DNA of 43,834 nt from an uncultured Psychrobacter sp. (GTDB lineage Bacteria; Pseudomonadota; Gammaproteobacteria; Pseudomonadales; Moraxellaceae), in assembly GCA_913061175.1 (NCBI GenBank), contig CAJXUF010000004.1, forward strand, positions 1 to 43,834. Direction: 5' to 3'. The notes under the pieces were generated by a model, which made no database searches, had not been told where the DNA came from, and worked only from the letters and a program-made list of their open reading frames with translations. Made by a program: the position numbers and the translations under genes. Below, piece by piece: positions 37,012 to 43,834 of the stretch (position 1 is its first letter; each line of letters opens with the position of its first letter).

Positions 37012-38133
37012 ATGAACACCTCAAAAAAGCAACAGCGAGCTTCTTGGTTGAGCGCACTATTAACTCGTATTAAGGGGTTAATCGATGGTGAGCTAAGTCA
37101 TTTACTCACAGTCAATCGCAGTCAGCGACCATGGCATATGCCAATCATCGCGGCGATTGCGATTAGCTTTCCGGTGTTTGTAGGGGCTTATTTTGGTGAT
37201 TTGTCTTCAGGTATCAAAGCCTCGCTAGGCTCAATGATTATTTTAAACCTACCATTTGCAGGAGGGCTACCACATCGGCTAGTGACAGTTATGGCTTGGG
37301 GGTTTGCGATGATACTCAGCTTTGCACTGGGTCTGATCGCGCAGCTATTGCCAGTGCTGCGGCTACCCGTGTTCATGTTGATTGGCATTAGCGTAGTGAT
37401 GCTAGGTCGTTACTATCGGCAACCACCACCAGCAGGATTGTTTGTATTGATGGCGGGTGCGATTGCGCTATTTATCCCTGTGCCGATTGATCAAGTGCTC
37501 TCAGCGATAGGGCTTGTGATATTGGGCAGTGGCTCCTCAATGTTGCTAGCGCTACTATATAGTTTGTTCTTATTGGCGACGCGACCTGTTGCTTCTGTAC
37601 CTGTCTATGACTATCAGCCGGATATGATTAGCGATAGTCTTATCGTGGTAAGTTTCGTCAGTTTGGCATTGGTCGTCGCCGTTCTGTTAGAGCTGCCTTA
37701 TCCATATTGGGCAGCGATGAGCTGCTTTATTATCATCCAAGGTATGCAGCTACGAACCATGTGGATCAAACAGTTGCATCGATTATTAGGTACATTGGCT
37801 GGCATGGGCGTGGCAGGTTGGATGCTGTCTTGGGGACACTCGGTATGGGGCATCGCTATCGCGATATTATGTATGATGTTTTTGATTGAGTCATTTGTGG
37901 ATCGGCATTATGGACTGGCGGTGATATTTATCACGCCGCTGACGATATTTATCGCTGAGTATGGTAGTACGATGTCAGTGCCACCAGTCGCTGGAGACGT
38001 TATCCAAGCGCGTATGATTGATACGGCGCTCGGCTGCGTGATTGGATTGAGCGGTGGTCTGGCGATACACTCTACGCGATTGCGTGTACCGCTACGCCGT
38101 TTTGAAAATTGGCTGTTACTACGTTTTAGTTAA
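37012..38133 (+). CDS. FUSC-family inner-membrane protein, putative exporter
   Basis: 373 residues with about ten hydrophobic helices in two groups: PIIAAIAISFPVFVGAYF to LLALLYSLFLLAT (about 45-190) and LIVVSFVSLALVVAVLLEL to ALGCVIGLSGGLAIH (about 210-355). The second half carries the FUSC pattern PYPYWAAMSCFIIIQGMQLRTMWIKQLHRLLGTLAGMGVAG. Related proteins (AaeB, YccS) export aromatic acids or are uncharacterised. This form lacks the large cytoplasmic domain of AaeB. The N-terminus is basic and cytoplasmic (MNTSKKQQRASW). Substrate unknown. Convergent with aroE across 32 bp. Confidence 0.83.
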   Translation: MNTSKKQQRASWLSALLTRIKGLIDGELSHLLTVNRSQRPWHMPIIAAIAISFPVFVGAYFGDLSSGIKASLGSMIILNLPFAGGLPHRLVTVMAWGFAMILSFALGLIAQLLPVLRLPVFMLIGISVVMLGRYYRQPPPAGLFVLMAGAIALFIPVPIDQVLSAIGLVILGSGSSMLLALLYSLFLLATRPVASVPVYDYQPDMISDSLIVVSFVSLALVVAVLLELPYPYWAAMSCFIIIQGMQLRTMWIKQLHRLLGTLAGMGVAGWMLSWGHSVWGIAIAILCMMFLIESFVDRHYGLAVIFITPLTIFIAEYGSTMSVPPVAGDVIQARMIDTALGCVIGLSGGLAIHSTRLRVPLRRFENWLLLRFS

Positions 38134-38165
38134 TAGGGTAGAGCTTTACAAAGATTTTTCTTTGA

Positions 38166-39029
38166 TTAACTGTCTTTATTTAGCGCTGTTGTCGCTTGTG
38201 CGACATCGATAGTATGCCCAGTCCAACGCTCAAAGCTTAAAGCGGCTTGACCGATAAGCATACCGTAGCCTTCAGAGGTCTGTGCGCCGCGAGCGGCAAA
38301 ATGCTGTAAAAATGGTAGCGGACGACCATACATCATGTCGTAAGCGTACTGACAGTTTAGAGTATCATCCAGCGGCAACGTATCACCTGACAAGCCAATC
38401 GAGGTGGCATTAATGATAATGTCAAAAGAGCCACTGAGTTCATTGGTCGCGCAAACCTCAATGTTTTGGTTATCGATTATTGAGCTGGCCGCGCTTAGCT
38501 CATTTACCAAATCGGCTGCCTTAGACACGGTGCGATTGGCAATCGTGAGAGAGCCAATACCCGCTTCAAATAATGGCAATATTACGCCACGAGCGGCACC
38601 GCCTGCACCTATTAGCGCCACACGAGCATCGGTCAGTGGCCAGTCCATACTCATAATGTGATTGATAAGTCCTTGTCCATCCGTGTTATCACCATAGAGT
38701 GCTTCGGTGATTGGTACGCCGCTTTCTAATAGTGCTTTGTTCAACAGTAATGTATTGACCGCGCCTGCCGTCTTGGCATGTTCTGATAAGCCACCACGCG
38801 CCGCACAGCAATCATAAGCAACTTGTTTAAAAGGAACTGTCACGTTAGCGCCCACACCGCCACCACAAAAAAATGCCTCAACGACAGCTGTAAAACTGGC
38901 GGCATCATCAGGGCAGTACTGACGCTGATAGCTAATATCAATCCCTGCTTGGATAGCAAACTGCTCATGAATCTCAGGAGATTTACTATGGGCAATTGGA
39001 TTGCCAATAACGATAAAGTGTTGGGTCAT
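38166..39029 (-). CDS. aroE: shikimate dehydrogenase (NADP+)
   Basis: Reduces 3-dehydroshikimate to shikimate in aromatic amino-acid and folate-precursor synthesis. 287 residues. IGNPIAHSKSPEIHEQF binds shikimate; ANVTVPFK carries catalytic Lys68; GDNTDG carries catalytic Asp117; the NADP loop is GAGGAARG (141-148), with NRT recognising the phosphate; GYGMLIGQAALSFERWTG closes the fold. Functionally upstream of pabC in this window through chorismate. Convergent with the FUSC gene. Confidence 0.95.
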   Translation of the reverse strand: MTQHFIVIGNPIAHSKSPEIHEQFAIQAGIDISYQRQYCPDDAASFTAVVEAFFCGGGVGANVTVPFKQVAYDCCAARGGLSEHAKTAGAVNTLLLNKALLESGVPITEALYGDNTDGQGLINHIMSMDWPLTDARVALIGAGGAARGVILPLFEAGIGSLTIANRTVSKAADLVNELSAASSIIDNQNIEVCATNELSGSFDIIINATSIGLSGDTLPLDDTLNCQYAYDMMYGRPLPFLQHFAARGAQTSEGYGMLIGQAALSFERWTGHTIDVAQATTALNKDS

Positions 39030-39504
39030 AAATAATCCGCTGGCTAGAAAATAAAAATACTATCAAAGAAGCACTAAGTGGCGCTCAATCATCATAAGTG
39101 ATAACGCTATGATTGACAAACCAAGAGGCTATCGCCAATCAATGATTAGGAAGTGACAGAGTTAGTCATAGACTGTCTTATCGCTTTTGAAAATAAATTG
39201 TGACATTGAAGCAAACATACGCTAAACACGCGCAAGCAGTTTTCTACTTTCTACTGAAGAGAAAGTCGTTTTGGTACGTTATATATTTAACAAATCTGTA
39301 CTCTCGGGGAGTGCTCCGCGTAACGTAAGAGGTAGTCAAGTGCTGAGCAGTTGGGTAAACTATAAAATATGGAAACCTATATCAATATGCTGTAATGACT
39401 GCTAGATTATAATATTTGTGAAATATGCTCTTTATTGAAAACTATTCGTTATCAGCGGCGTTCCTGCCAGCTCGTTAATACTATTTCGAGATCAATCTAA
39501 AAGT
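39030..39504. other. 475-bp divergent intergenic region
   Basis: Spacer between divergent aroE and the lipoprotein gene. It is AT-rich except for a more GC-rich patch at about 39300-39355 containing GGAGTGCTCC. I recognise no gene or riboswitch; a small RNA is possible but unsupported. Confidence 0.4.
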
Positions 39505-40182
39505 GTGAGTAAATTATCCATGTGGAATCCTAACCTACAGACCCTTCTAGTCGGTACGATAATGGCAGTTGGTGTGACGCTCAGTGGCTGTGACAGCACC
39601 AAAGAAGATGCTCCAAATCCAGATGCTGAGACCACTGAGCAGGCAACGACGAATGAGCCAGTACAGGACAGCGCAAACAATCCTGACCTAGATGGCGCCA
39701 CTGCTCAGCAAGGCACGCCAGTGAGATATGATGTTGCAGCATGGGGTACGGATAAGGTTGAGTCGCTCGCTGTAGATGAGTTAGATAGTATAAAATCGGT
39801 GTTTGGCGAAGTGATGAGCACTGACGAAAACAGCTTGGACTATGCCAGTAATCCAGCGGCAAAATATCGCTTTATGAAAACGGACGCGCCTTATCTAGAT
39901 ATTATCGACTCTGAAAAATATCTAGAGCTTGGCTGGTACTATGCCAATCCTACTGACACAGACAAAGAAAAAGAGCTGAGCCAAAACCACGCCAAAAAAG
40001 CCTATCAGTTATCGCGTCAATTGATGGGTGATGATGGCGGAAAAATGGTTGCTGATATGCTAAATAGCCAAATCATCAAAAACCGAATCGTCGGTGGACA
40101 AAAAATAGAGCTGGCAAAATGCGAGTTTTATAGCTGCATGCTGGTGATCAATAAAGCCGCTGCTCAAACAGACAATAGCTAA
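39505..40182 (+). CDS. predicted outer-envelope lipoprotein, function unknown
   Basis: 225 residues. A signal sequence with hydrophobic core TLLVGTIMAVGVTLSGC gives a lipobox LSGC with Cys29 as the lipidation site; Asp follows at +2. Then comes a Glu/Asp/Asn/Thr/Gln-rich tether (30-70) and a compact C-terminal domain (YDVAAWGTDKVESLAVDELDSIKSVF, GWYYANPTDTDKEKELSQNHAKKAYQLSRQLMGDDGG) with two Cys in CEFYSC that could form a disulfide. I do not recognise the domain. GTG 39505 gives a basic residue before the core and is used here; ATG 39520 is the alternative. pabC begins 3 bp after the stop, so the two are coupled. Confidence 0.75.
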   Translation: MSKLSMWNPNLQTLLVGTIMAVGVTLSGCDSTKEDAPNPDAETTEQATTNEPVQDSANNPDLDGATAQQGTPVRYDVAAWGTDKVESLAVDELDSIKSVFGEVMSTDENSLDYASNPAAKYRFMKTDAPYLDIIDSEKYLELGWYYANPTDTDKEKELSQNHAKKAYQLSRQLMGDDGGKMVADMLNSQIIKNRIVGGQKIELAKCEFYSCMLVINKAAAQTDNS

Positions 40183-40185
40183 ATC

Positions 40186-41154
40186 ATGATCGATATGACG
40201 TCAGTGCCAAACGGTTGGGTGTGTCTGTACCCACAAGTCAGCAGTGCGACCAGCCAAACGGTAACGATGTCTTTAGATAATCGTGGGCTGGCATACGCTG
40301 ACGGTTTTTTTACCACCATGGGTGTCATTGATGGGTTGATACTATGGTCAGATTATCATTATCGGCGGCTTGTCTCTCATGCTGAAGCCTTGCAGCTCAA
40401 TATAAACAGCGAAGAGCTATTAGCCGTACTGCAACTGTATGCCCAGCAGTTAGAGCAAGGTATGCTCAAGCTAGTAGTCACTCGCGCTGCGCAGAATGTA
40501 CGCGGTTATGGTTATATACCTAATGCAAATGGTAGCGACTGTGAGATATGGTTAAAGGCTACCGCAATGAGAGTTTCTACTGCGCTGCAATTGTCTTTGC
40601 CTGATGGAAACTTGGTACCCATCCAACCTTATGCTTCGGCAATATGTTTGTCTTCCCAAATTGCTTGCTTACCGCCACCGTTGGCAGGTCTCAAGAGCCT
40701 TAATCGTTTAGACAATGTCCTCGCTAGTGGTGAACTACAGCGGATAAAAGCTGAGCCATTGGCGTCAAATCTTGCTTCAACACTTAGTGAAGGTCTGCTA
40801 CGTGATATGAGCGGGCAGTGGGTTGAGGGTACGATGAGTAACGTATTCTATCAATTGGCAGAAGCGCCACTATCAGAATCCAAAACTACCTCTAGTACTC
40901 ATAAAGATGATGAAAACTACTACCTAACCACCGGTCAATGGTACACCCCTTCTATGGCTCAATCGGGTGTTGCTGGCGTCATGCGTCAAGTAATTATAGA
41001 TGCGCTATCCACGACGCAATATCCAGTCAGAATCAGGTCGCTACAAGATGAGGATTTGCCTAAGTTAACGCAGCTCTTCTTTTGCAATGCACTGCGCGGT
41101 ATCATGCCAATGAGCAGTCTGACGTTATTGTCAGGTGATGTTGTGGATTTTTAA
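40186..41154 (+). CDS. pabC: aminodeoxychorismate lyase (fold-type IV PLP enzyme)
   Basis: Releases pyruvate from aminodeoxychorismate to give p-aminobenzoate for folate. 322 residues, longer than the E. coli enzyme through insertions around 185-210 and 228-250. Markers: SLDNRGLAYADGFFTTMGV (family D-R-G-x-x-Y-G/A-D-G), the PLP Lys170 in LAGLKSLNRLDNVLA, and EGTMSNVFYQL (E-x-x-x-S/T-N). It starts 3 bp after the lipoprotein stop (ATG 40195 also possible). In related bacteria pabC is commonly followed by mltG and tmk; here a leftward DpnD-like gene and the DpnI cassette follow. Confidence 0.92.
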   Translation: MIDMTSVPNGWVCLYPQVSSATSQTVTMSLDNRGLAYADGFFTTMGVIDGLILWSDYHYRRLVSHAEALQLNINSEELLAVLQLYAQQLEQGMLKLVVTRAAQNVRGYGYIPNANGSDCEIWLKATAMRVSTALQLSLPDGNLVPIQPYASAICLSSQIACLPPPLAGLKSLNRLDNVLASGELQRIKAEPLASNLASTLSEGLLRDMSGQWVEGTMSNVFYQLAEAPLSESKTTSSTHKDDENYYLTTGQWYTPSMAQSGVAGVMRQVIIDALSTTQYPVRIRSLQDEDLPKLTQLFFCNALRGIMPMSSLTLLSGDVVDF

Positions 41155-41166
41155 TCCGTTTAGTTG

Positions 41167-41364
41167 TTATTGAAAAACAACAAATTTGGTATCAATAAAA
41201 TCATCTGGATATAAAACCACTTGCTCATTTCTATACATTTCTTGCGCTTTCAAAAGGGCACTTTGCTCATCTTCTGCGACAACATCCACGATAGTGCTTA
41301 ATGTTTCGACAATTTCAACTTGAAAGGTTTGTGCTGCCTTTTTATCTTTTCTTATTATATTCAC
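41167..41364 (-). CDS. DpnD/PcfM-family small protein
   Basis: 65 residues: FQVEIVETLSTIVDVVAEDEQSALLKAQEMYRNEQVVLYPDDFIDTKFVVFQ follows the DpnD-PcfM pattern (V-x-I-x-E-T-L...V-x-V-A-x-x-E-x-A...K-x-x-Y-x-x-x-x-I/V-V-L-x-x-x-D-x-x-D-T-x-F). The first member was named from the pneumococcal DpnI cassette, where dpnD accompanies the endonuclease gene; its function is not established. Here a DpnI homologue lies 1.6 kb away on the same strand, with two unknown genes on the opposite strand between them. The start is GTG 41364, with no ATG alternative. It diverges from the first paralogue, sharing the 143-bp control region, and converges with pabC. Confidence 0.8.
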   Translation of the reverse strand: MNIIRKDKKAAQTFQVEIVETLSTIVDVVAEDEQSALLKAQEMYRNEQVVLYPDDFIDTKFVVFQ

Positions 41365-41430
41365 ACTCGATTCTCATATATCACTTCAGTCATTTATACC
41401 AAGTAGATTAGCAAAAGCCCTCAAAACAAG

Positions 41431-41480
41431 TGATCGTCTTTTGTTACGCAGACTTGTGCCATAAAGCAAATCGATCAATG
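41431..41480. promoter_or_regulatory. duplicated GATC-bearing upstream module, copy 1
   Basis: TGATCGTCTTTTGTTA (41431-41446) and AATCGATCAATG (41469-41480) recur exactly, with the same 22-bp spacing, at 42314-42363 upstream of the second paralogue. The spacer itself is largely different (9 of 22 positions agree by hand count), so the two blocks look selected. TGATCG in the first block and CGATCA in the second are inverted to one another, with the two GATC sites 41 bp apart. This copy sits between the divergent DpnD-like gene and the first paralogue and could serve both. Confidence 0.65.
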
Positions 41481-41507
41481 CTGCTTATCTAATAAGGAGA
41501 TAAGCCA

Positions 41508-42074
41508 ATGTACGAAGTTTATGAAGATGAAAGTATCCCGCTACAAATCCGTCGTTTGATGGTTTTTGATGAAATCTGTAAATTAGCGAAGAAAGAACCT
41601 GATGAAATTATTCATTTATCAAAATTTACTCAGTTATCACTCGGAGTTATGTATCTAAAGGATTTTAAGAAATTTATAGCCTTTGGTGGTGTGTTTGAGT
41701 ATGCACAAACACCCGAAGAAGTTATTGAGCAACGTATTCGCATTTTTCCTAACGACGAGCCAGTAAAGTGCGCGCTGACTGTTAATCTAAAGCACTTTAC
41801 TCGCCCAGCTAGTACACCTATACAATTAGTGTGGTATTGGAATAAATATGTAAAGAATAGAATGCATGCTTATGTTGACTATCGTGAAGAAGTTTTCTTT
41901 CGGATAAATGATGAAATTGATTCGGATTACCCACCGCATAAGCTTCATGACCGTCTAGTTGCGACAGCTCGTCTGCCACTATGGGATGATAGAGATGAGT
42001 TAATTGCAGATGTATACCGCGACAATCAAGGCGAACCTAGACCTGAACGTTATAATGAAAGACGTCTGTTATAA
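41508..42074 (+). CDS. uncharacterised 188-aa protein, paralogue A of the DpnI cassette
   Basis: I do not recognise this family. 188 residues, soluble, without signal or membrane segments, rich in aromatic and charged residues. It aligns without gaps to paralogue B downstream (119 of 188 identical by hand count). The conserved parts are IPLQ(I/V)RRLM at the N-terminus, PDEIIHL, AFG.VF.YA, EEVIEQ, CALTVNL, HAY(V/I)DYREE and above all the invariant RLVATARLPLWDDRDELIAD near the C-terminus. The variable parts are 21-30 and 41-50. A strong AAGGAGA ribosome-binding site lies seven bases before ATG 41508. The context suggests an accessory role in methyl-directed restriction, unproven. Confidence 0.8.
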   Translation: MYEVYEDESIPLQIRRLMVFDEICKLAKKEPDEIIHLSKFTQLSLGVMYLKDFKKFIAFGGVFEYAQTPEEVIEQRIRIFPNDEPVKCALTVNLKHFTRPASTPIQLVWYWNKYVKNRMHAYVDYREEVFFRINDEIDSDYPPHKLHDRLVATARLPLWDDRDELIADVYRDNQGEPRPERYNERRLL

Positions 42075-42127
42075 TTCGAAATAATTACTATGTTATACGA
42101 AGCTCATAATTAAGTTACTACTTATAG

Positions 42128-42159
42128 TTATAGCTGCTAATAAATTTTAGCGGCTGTAA
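42128..42159 (+). other. RNA hairpin downstream of paralogue A
   Basis: A 13-bp stem (42128-42140 with 42147-42159, loop TAAATT) that is fully paired on the plus-strand RNA counting two G-U pairs. No U tract follows, so it is not a standard terminator. It lies 54 bp after the stop of paralogue A, in a 328-bp gap (42075-42402) otherwise holding only the second control module. Confidence 0.35.
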
Positions 42160-42313
42160 TATTATGATCTTGATACTGTGTTTATATGACGTATCAGCCT
42201 TCTTACATAAATCACCACTCGCCTTTGAGGCTCCGTCAATCGAAGTTAATGCACTGGTACTTTCGCAAGAAGTCTATTGAGTGATGCATATCTCCAATAA
42301 CGTTCTTCATAAT

Positions 42314-42363
42314 TGATCGTCTTTTGTTAATGAGTATTGCGTACTGATGTTAATCGATCAATG
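42314..42363. promoter_or_regulatory. duplicated GATC-bearing upstream module, copy 2
   Basis: Exact copies of the 16-bp block (42314-42329) and 12-bp block (42352-42363) found upstream of paralogue A, at identical spacing. The module ends 39 bp before the ATG of paralogue B, against 27 bp for A. TTGTTA inside the first block could be a -35, but neither copy shows a good -10 at 17 bp, so an operator is at least as likely. Confidence 0.65.
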
Positions 42364-42402
42364 ATTGAATTCTATCCAATACTATTTAACAGGGGATAAT
42401 AA

Positions 42403-42969
42403 ATGCGTACTACATATGAAGATCAACGAATTCCACTACAAGTTCGTAGATTGATGATATTTAATAAAGTTTGCTGTGCAGCGAAAAGAAACCCTGATGA
42501 AATAATTCACTTACCTTGTTATTCACAGATAGCATTTAGTATTGTTTATTCTAAGAAAGATAAAAAATACACAGCATTTGGGAGTGTGTTTAAGTATGCG
42601 CATACGCGAGAAGAAGTCATCGAGCAGGGTATCGACGTTATTGCTAATGATGAATTGGTGATGTGTGCATTGACGGTTAATCTAATTCCCTTTACCAAAC
42701 CTGCACGCAACTCGGTACAGCTGTTATGGCAGTGGAATCGCTATGTGTGTAATCGATTGCATGCTTATATTGACTATCGTGAAGAGCATTTTTTCAAAAA
42801 CAATGATGAAATTGATTGGGAGTATCCAGCACATAAGTTTCATCAGCGTCTTGTGGCTACTGCGCGATTACCATTATGGGATGATAGAGATGAGCTGATT
42901 GCCGATGTGTACCGTGACAAAAAAAGACAGCCAAGACCTAAGCACTACAACGAGAAGCGACTAGTATAA
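42403..42969 (+). CDS. uncharacterised 188-aa protein, paralogue B of the DpnI cassette
   Basis: Tandem duplicate of the gene at 41508, same length and no gaps in alignment; its family is unknown to me. Relative to A, it has more Cys (three in the first 40 residues: VCCAAK and LPCYS) and a more basic C-terminal end (KKRQPRPKHYNEKRL). The block RLVATARLPLWDDRDELIAD is unchanged, which points to a shared active or binding surface. Divergence at about 63% identity shows an old duplication with both copies kept intact. AGGGG precedes the ATG at seven bases. The last 9 bp overlap the end of the convergent DpnI gene, so the two transcripts must be complementary at their 3' ends. Confidence 0.8.
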   Translation: MRTTYEDQRIPLQVRRLMIFNKVCCAAKRNPDEIIHLPCYSQIAFSIVYSKKDKKYTAFGSVFKYAHTREEVIEQGIDVIANDELVMCALTVNLIPFTKPARNSVQLLWQWNRYVCNRLHAYIDYREEHFFKNNDEIDWEYPAHKFHQRLVATARLPLWDDRDELIADVYRDKKRQPRPKHYNEKRLV

Positions 42970-43725
42970 CTTTCGATAATGACCACGGCTCACAAATTCA
43001 ATGATGCCTTTATCTCGTAATACTTGTAACTGTTGGCGAATTTTATCTTTTACGTGCTTGTTTTCAGGATGTTTGAGCTGCAACTCATCAGCAAAAGCAT
43101 AAACTTGATTGAGAGAAAAACTGTCATCGAGTCGGTCGATACATTGCCAGACATCGAGTGTCCAACCGCGTGAAGCCATAGATTGCTTGCGTAAAAATAA
43201 AGTCTTTTGGAAATGTTGGGTGACATTTTCACGCGGTATAACTTGTTGGTCTTTGACCAAAAATACTTTGCCCGATTCGGGTACTTGGCGTAAGTCAATA
43301 TTGCAACCAACCCAACCTGCTCGTTTTGCCGTCACTGATAAGGGTTTACGCTTGACAATAATATCGGGTGTAAAGAAATGCTTGGGAATAATCAGAAAAT
43401 TATTGACGGTGTATTCTTTTGAGTAGGTTAAAAAGAAGAAGCTGGGATTATCCTTACTATTGATACGCTCAATCATCGTCTTATAAGCACCATCATTGAC
43501 AACATTGCTTAACTTAGCTTTTTTACTTTTCAGCTCATATTGCTCATTACAATTTTCGCAATAAAAATCAGCAACAGGTTTGTTATTAGCAAACTCAGCT
43601 AGCGATTGGGCGCTACAATTGGTGCAGTAACTATTTTCTTTTACCCATGCTTCGCTGAGTACACGAACTTTTTGAGGTTCAGAGTGATAGTTTTTAGCAA
43701 GACTTTGGTTGAAATGTAGGTTCAT
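42961..43725 (-). CDS. DpnI-like methyl-directed (Gm6ATC) restriction endonuclease
   Basis: Type IIM enzyme family that cuts GATC only when the adenine is methylated. 254 residues, the same length as pneumococcal DpnI. The N-terminal PD-(D/E)xK nuclease domain opens MNLHFNQSLAKNYHSEPQKVRVL; catalytic residues Asp53, Glu64 and Lys66 (VADFYC...YELKSKK) fall at the DpnI positions, with a zinc site formed by Cys34, Cys37, Cys56 and Cys59. FFFLTYSKEYTVNNFLIIPKHF and RKPLSVTAKRAGWVGCNIDL follow. The C-terminal winged-helix methyl-reader ends KIRQQLQVLRDKGIIEF and RGHYRKLY. Intact and apparently functional. Only 62 bp upstream remain before the adapter, so its promoter and any upstream partner may be missing. 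No GATC methyltransferase is in the window. Transfer is plausible given the accessory setting. Confidence 0.93.
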   Translation of the reverse strand: MNLHFNQSLAKNYHSEPQKVRVLSEAWVKENSYCTNCSAQSLAEFANNKPVADFYCENCNEQYELKSKKAKLSNVVNDGAYKTMIERINSKDNPSFFFLTYSKEYTVNNFLIIPKHFFTPDIIVKRKPLSVTAKRAGWVGCNIDLRQVPESGKVFLVKDQQVIPRENVTQHFQKTLFLRKQSMASRGWTLDVWQCIDRLDDSFSLNQVYAFADELQLKHPENKHVKDKIRQQLQVLRDKGIIEFVSRGHYRKLY

Positions 43726-43787
43726 AAGATATTTTCATTATTAATAGATAAGCTGAGAATACTGAAAAAAACGCCTAAGTATTAAGC

Positions 43788-43834
43788 CTGTCTCTTATAC
43801 ACATCTCCGAGCCCACGAGACGGACTCCTATCTC
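43788..43834 (-). other. Nextera i7 sequencing adapter (artefact)
   Basis: Reverse complement of bases 1-47, beginning CTGTCTCTTATACACATCT and including the same 8-base index. Not genomic. The 62 bp between it and the DpnI-like start codon are AT-rich, with no recognised feature. Confidence 0.97.

Noticed and set aside
38149-38164. Small hairpin CAAAGA/TCTTTG between the FUSC gene and aroE as terminator
   Set aside because: Only six base pairs, AT-rich and without a T tract after it; too weak to list.
39300-39355. GC-richer patch with GGAGTGCTCC as a possible riboswitch
   Set aside because: No recognisable aptamer consensus, and the downstream gene is a lipoprotein of unknown function.
41167-42074. 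DpnD-like gene and paralogue A as a toxin-antitoxin pair
   Set aside because: They are divergent, neither resembles a known toxin, and the DpnD/PcfM match explains the small gene better.
1-43834. Terminal inverted repeats suggesting a linear element, transposon or phage genome
   Set aside because: The terminal repeats are Nextera adapters, and the content between them is ordinary chromosome.

Overview
The window looks like chromosomal DNA from a gammaproteobacterium of the Moraxellaceae, most likely Psychrobacter. This is inferred from gene content (mupP beside ubiG, rapZ, darP, ettA, and a pgi/manB pair arranged as at the end of Acinetobacter capsule loci) and from the moderate AT-richness. 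It is an assembly contig, not a natural molecule end to end. Bases 1-47 and 43788-43834 are the same Nextera i7 adapter in opposite orientations, so the real sequence is 48-43787. pgi is cut at the left edge, and only 62 bp remain upstream of the last gene at the right edge.

Layout. 48-3855: sugar-nucleotide genes, with a partial pgi, a UDP-glucose-dehydrogenase-like protein that has lost its catalytic residues, and convergent manB. 3994-11602: a rightward run of housekeeping genes (mazG, comEA, pcnB with a very long basic tail, folK, panB, panC, rapZ, darP). 11803-16114: leftward dsbA, then ubiG-mupP-SDR-ybiI, ending with a 172-bp foldback MITE and a terminator. 16125-18176: ompR followed by a COG0523/CobW-type GTPase where envZ might be expected. 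18555-25363: tex, a secreted acidic protein, a saccharopine-dehydrogenase-like oxidoreductase, a small DUF1328 membrane protein, a pterin carbinolamine dehydratase and a small GNAT-like protein. 25563-28372: a ferredoxin-reductase/fatty-acid-desaturase operon. 28812-41154: ettA, plsB, ybaK, a CHMI-type tautomerase, an acyl-CoA dehydrogenase, a FUSC transporter, aroE, a lipoprotein and pabC.

The accessory region is 41155-43787. It encodes a DpnI homologue (methyl-directed GATC endonuclease, 254 aa, with catalytic and zinc residues in place) and a DpnD/PcfM-family small protein, the two protein types of the pneumococcal DpnI cassette. Between them lie two tandem 188-aa paralogues of a family I do not recognise (about 63% identical by hand count). 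Each paralogue is preceded by the same two-part upstream module: a 16-bp block and a 12-bp block, each containing GATC, at identical spacing. No DNA methyltransferase is visible. I read this as a compact defence cassette against adenine-methylated DNA with two undescribed accessory genes, possibly controlled through the GATC-bearing modules. The protein identities are well supported. The link between the paralogues and DpnI, and the regulatory idea, are inference.

No tRNA, rRNA, CRISPR array, complete insertion sequence or prophage gene was recognised.
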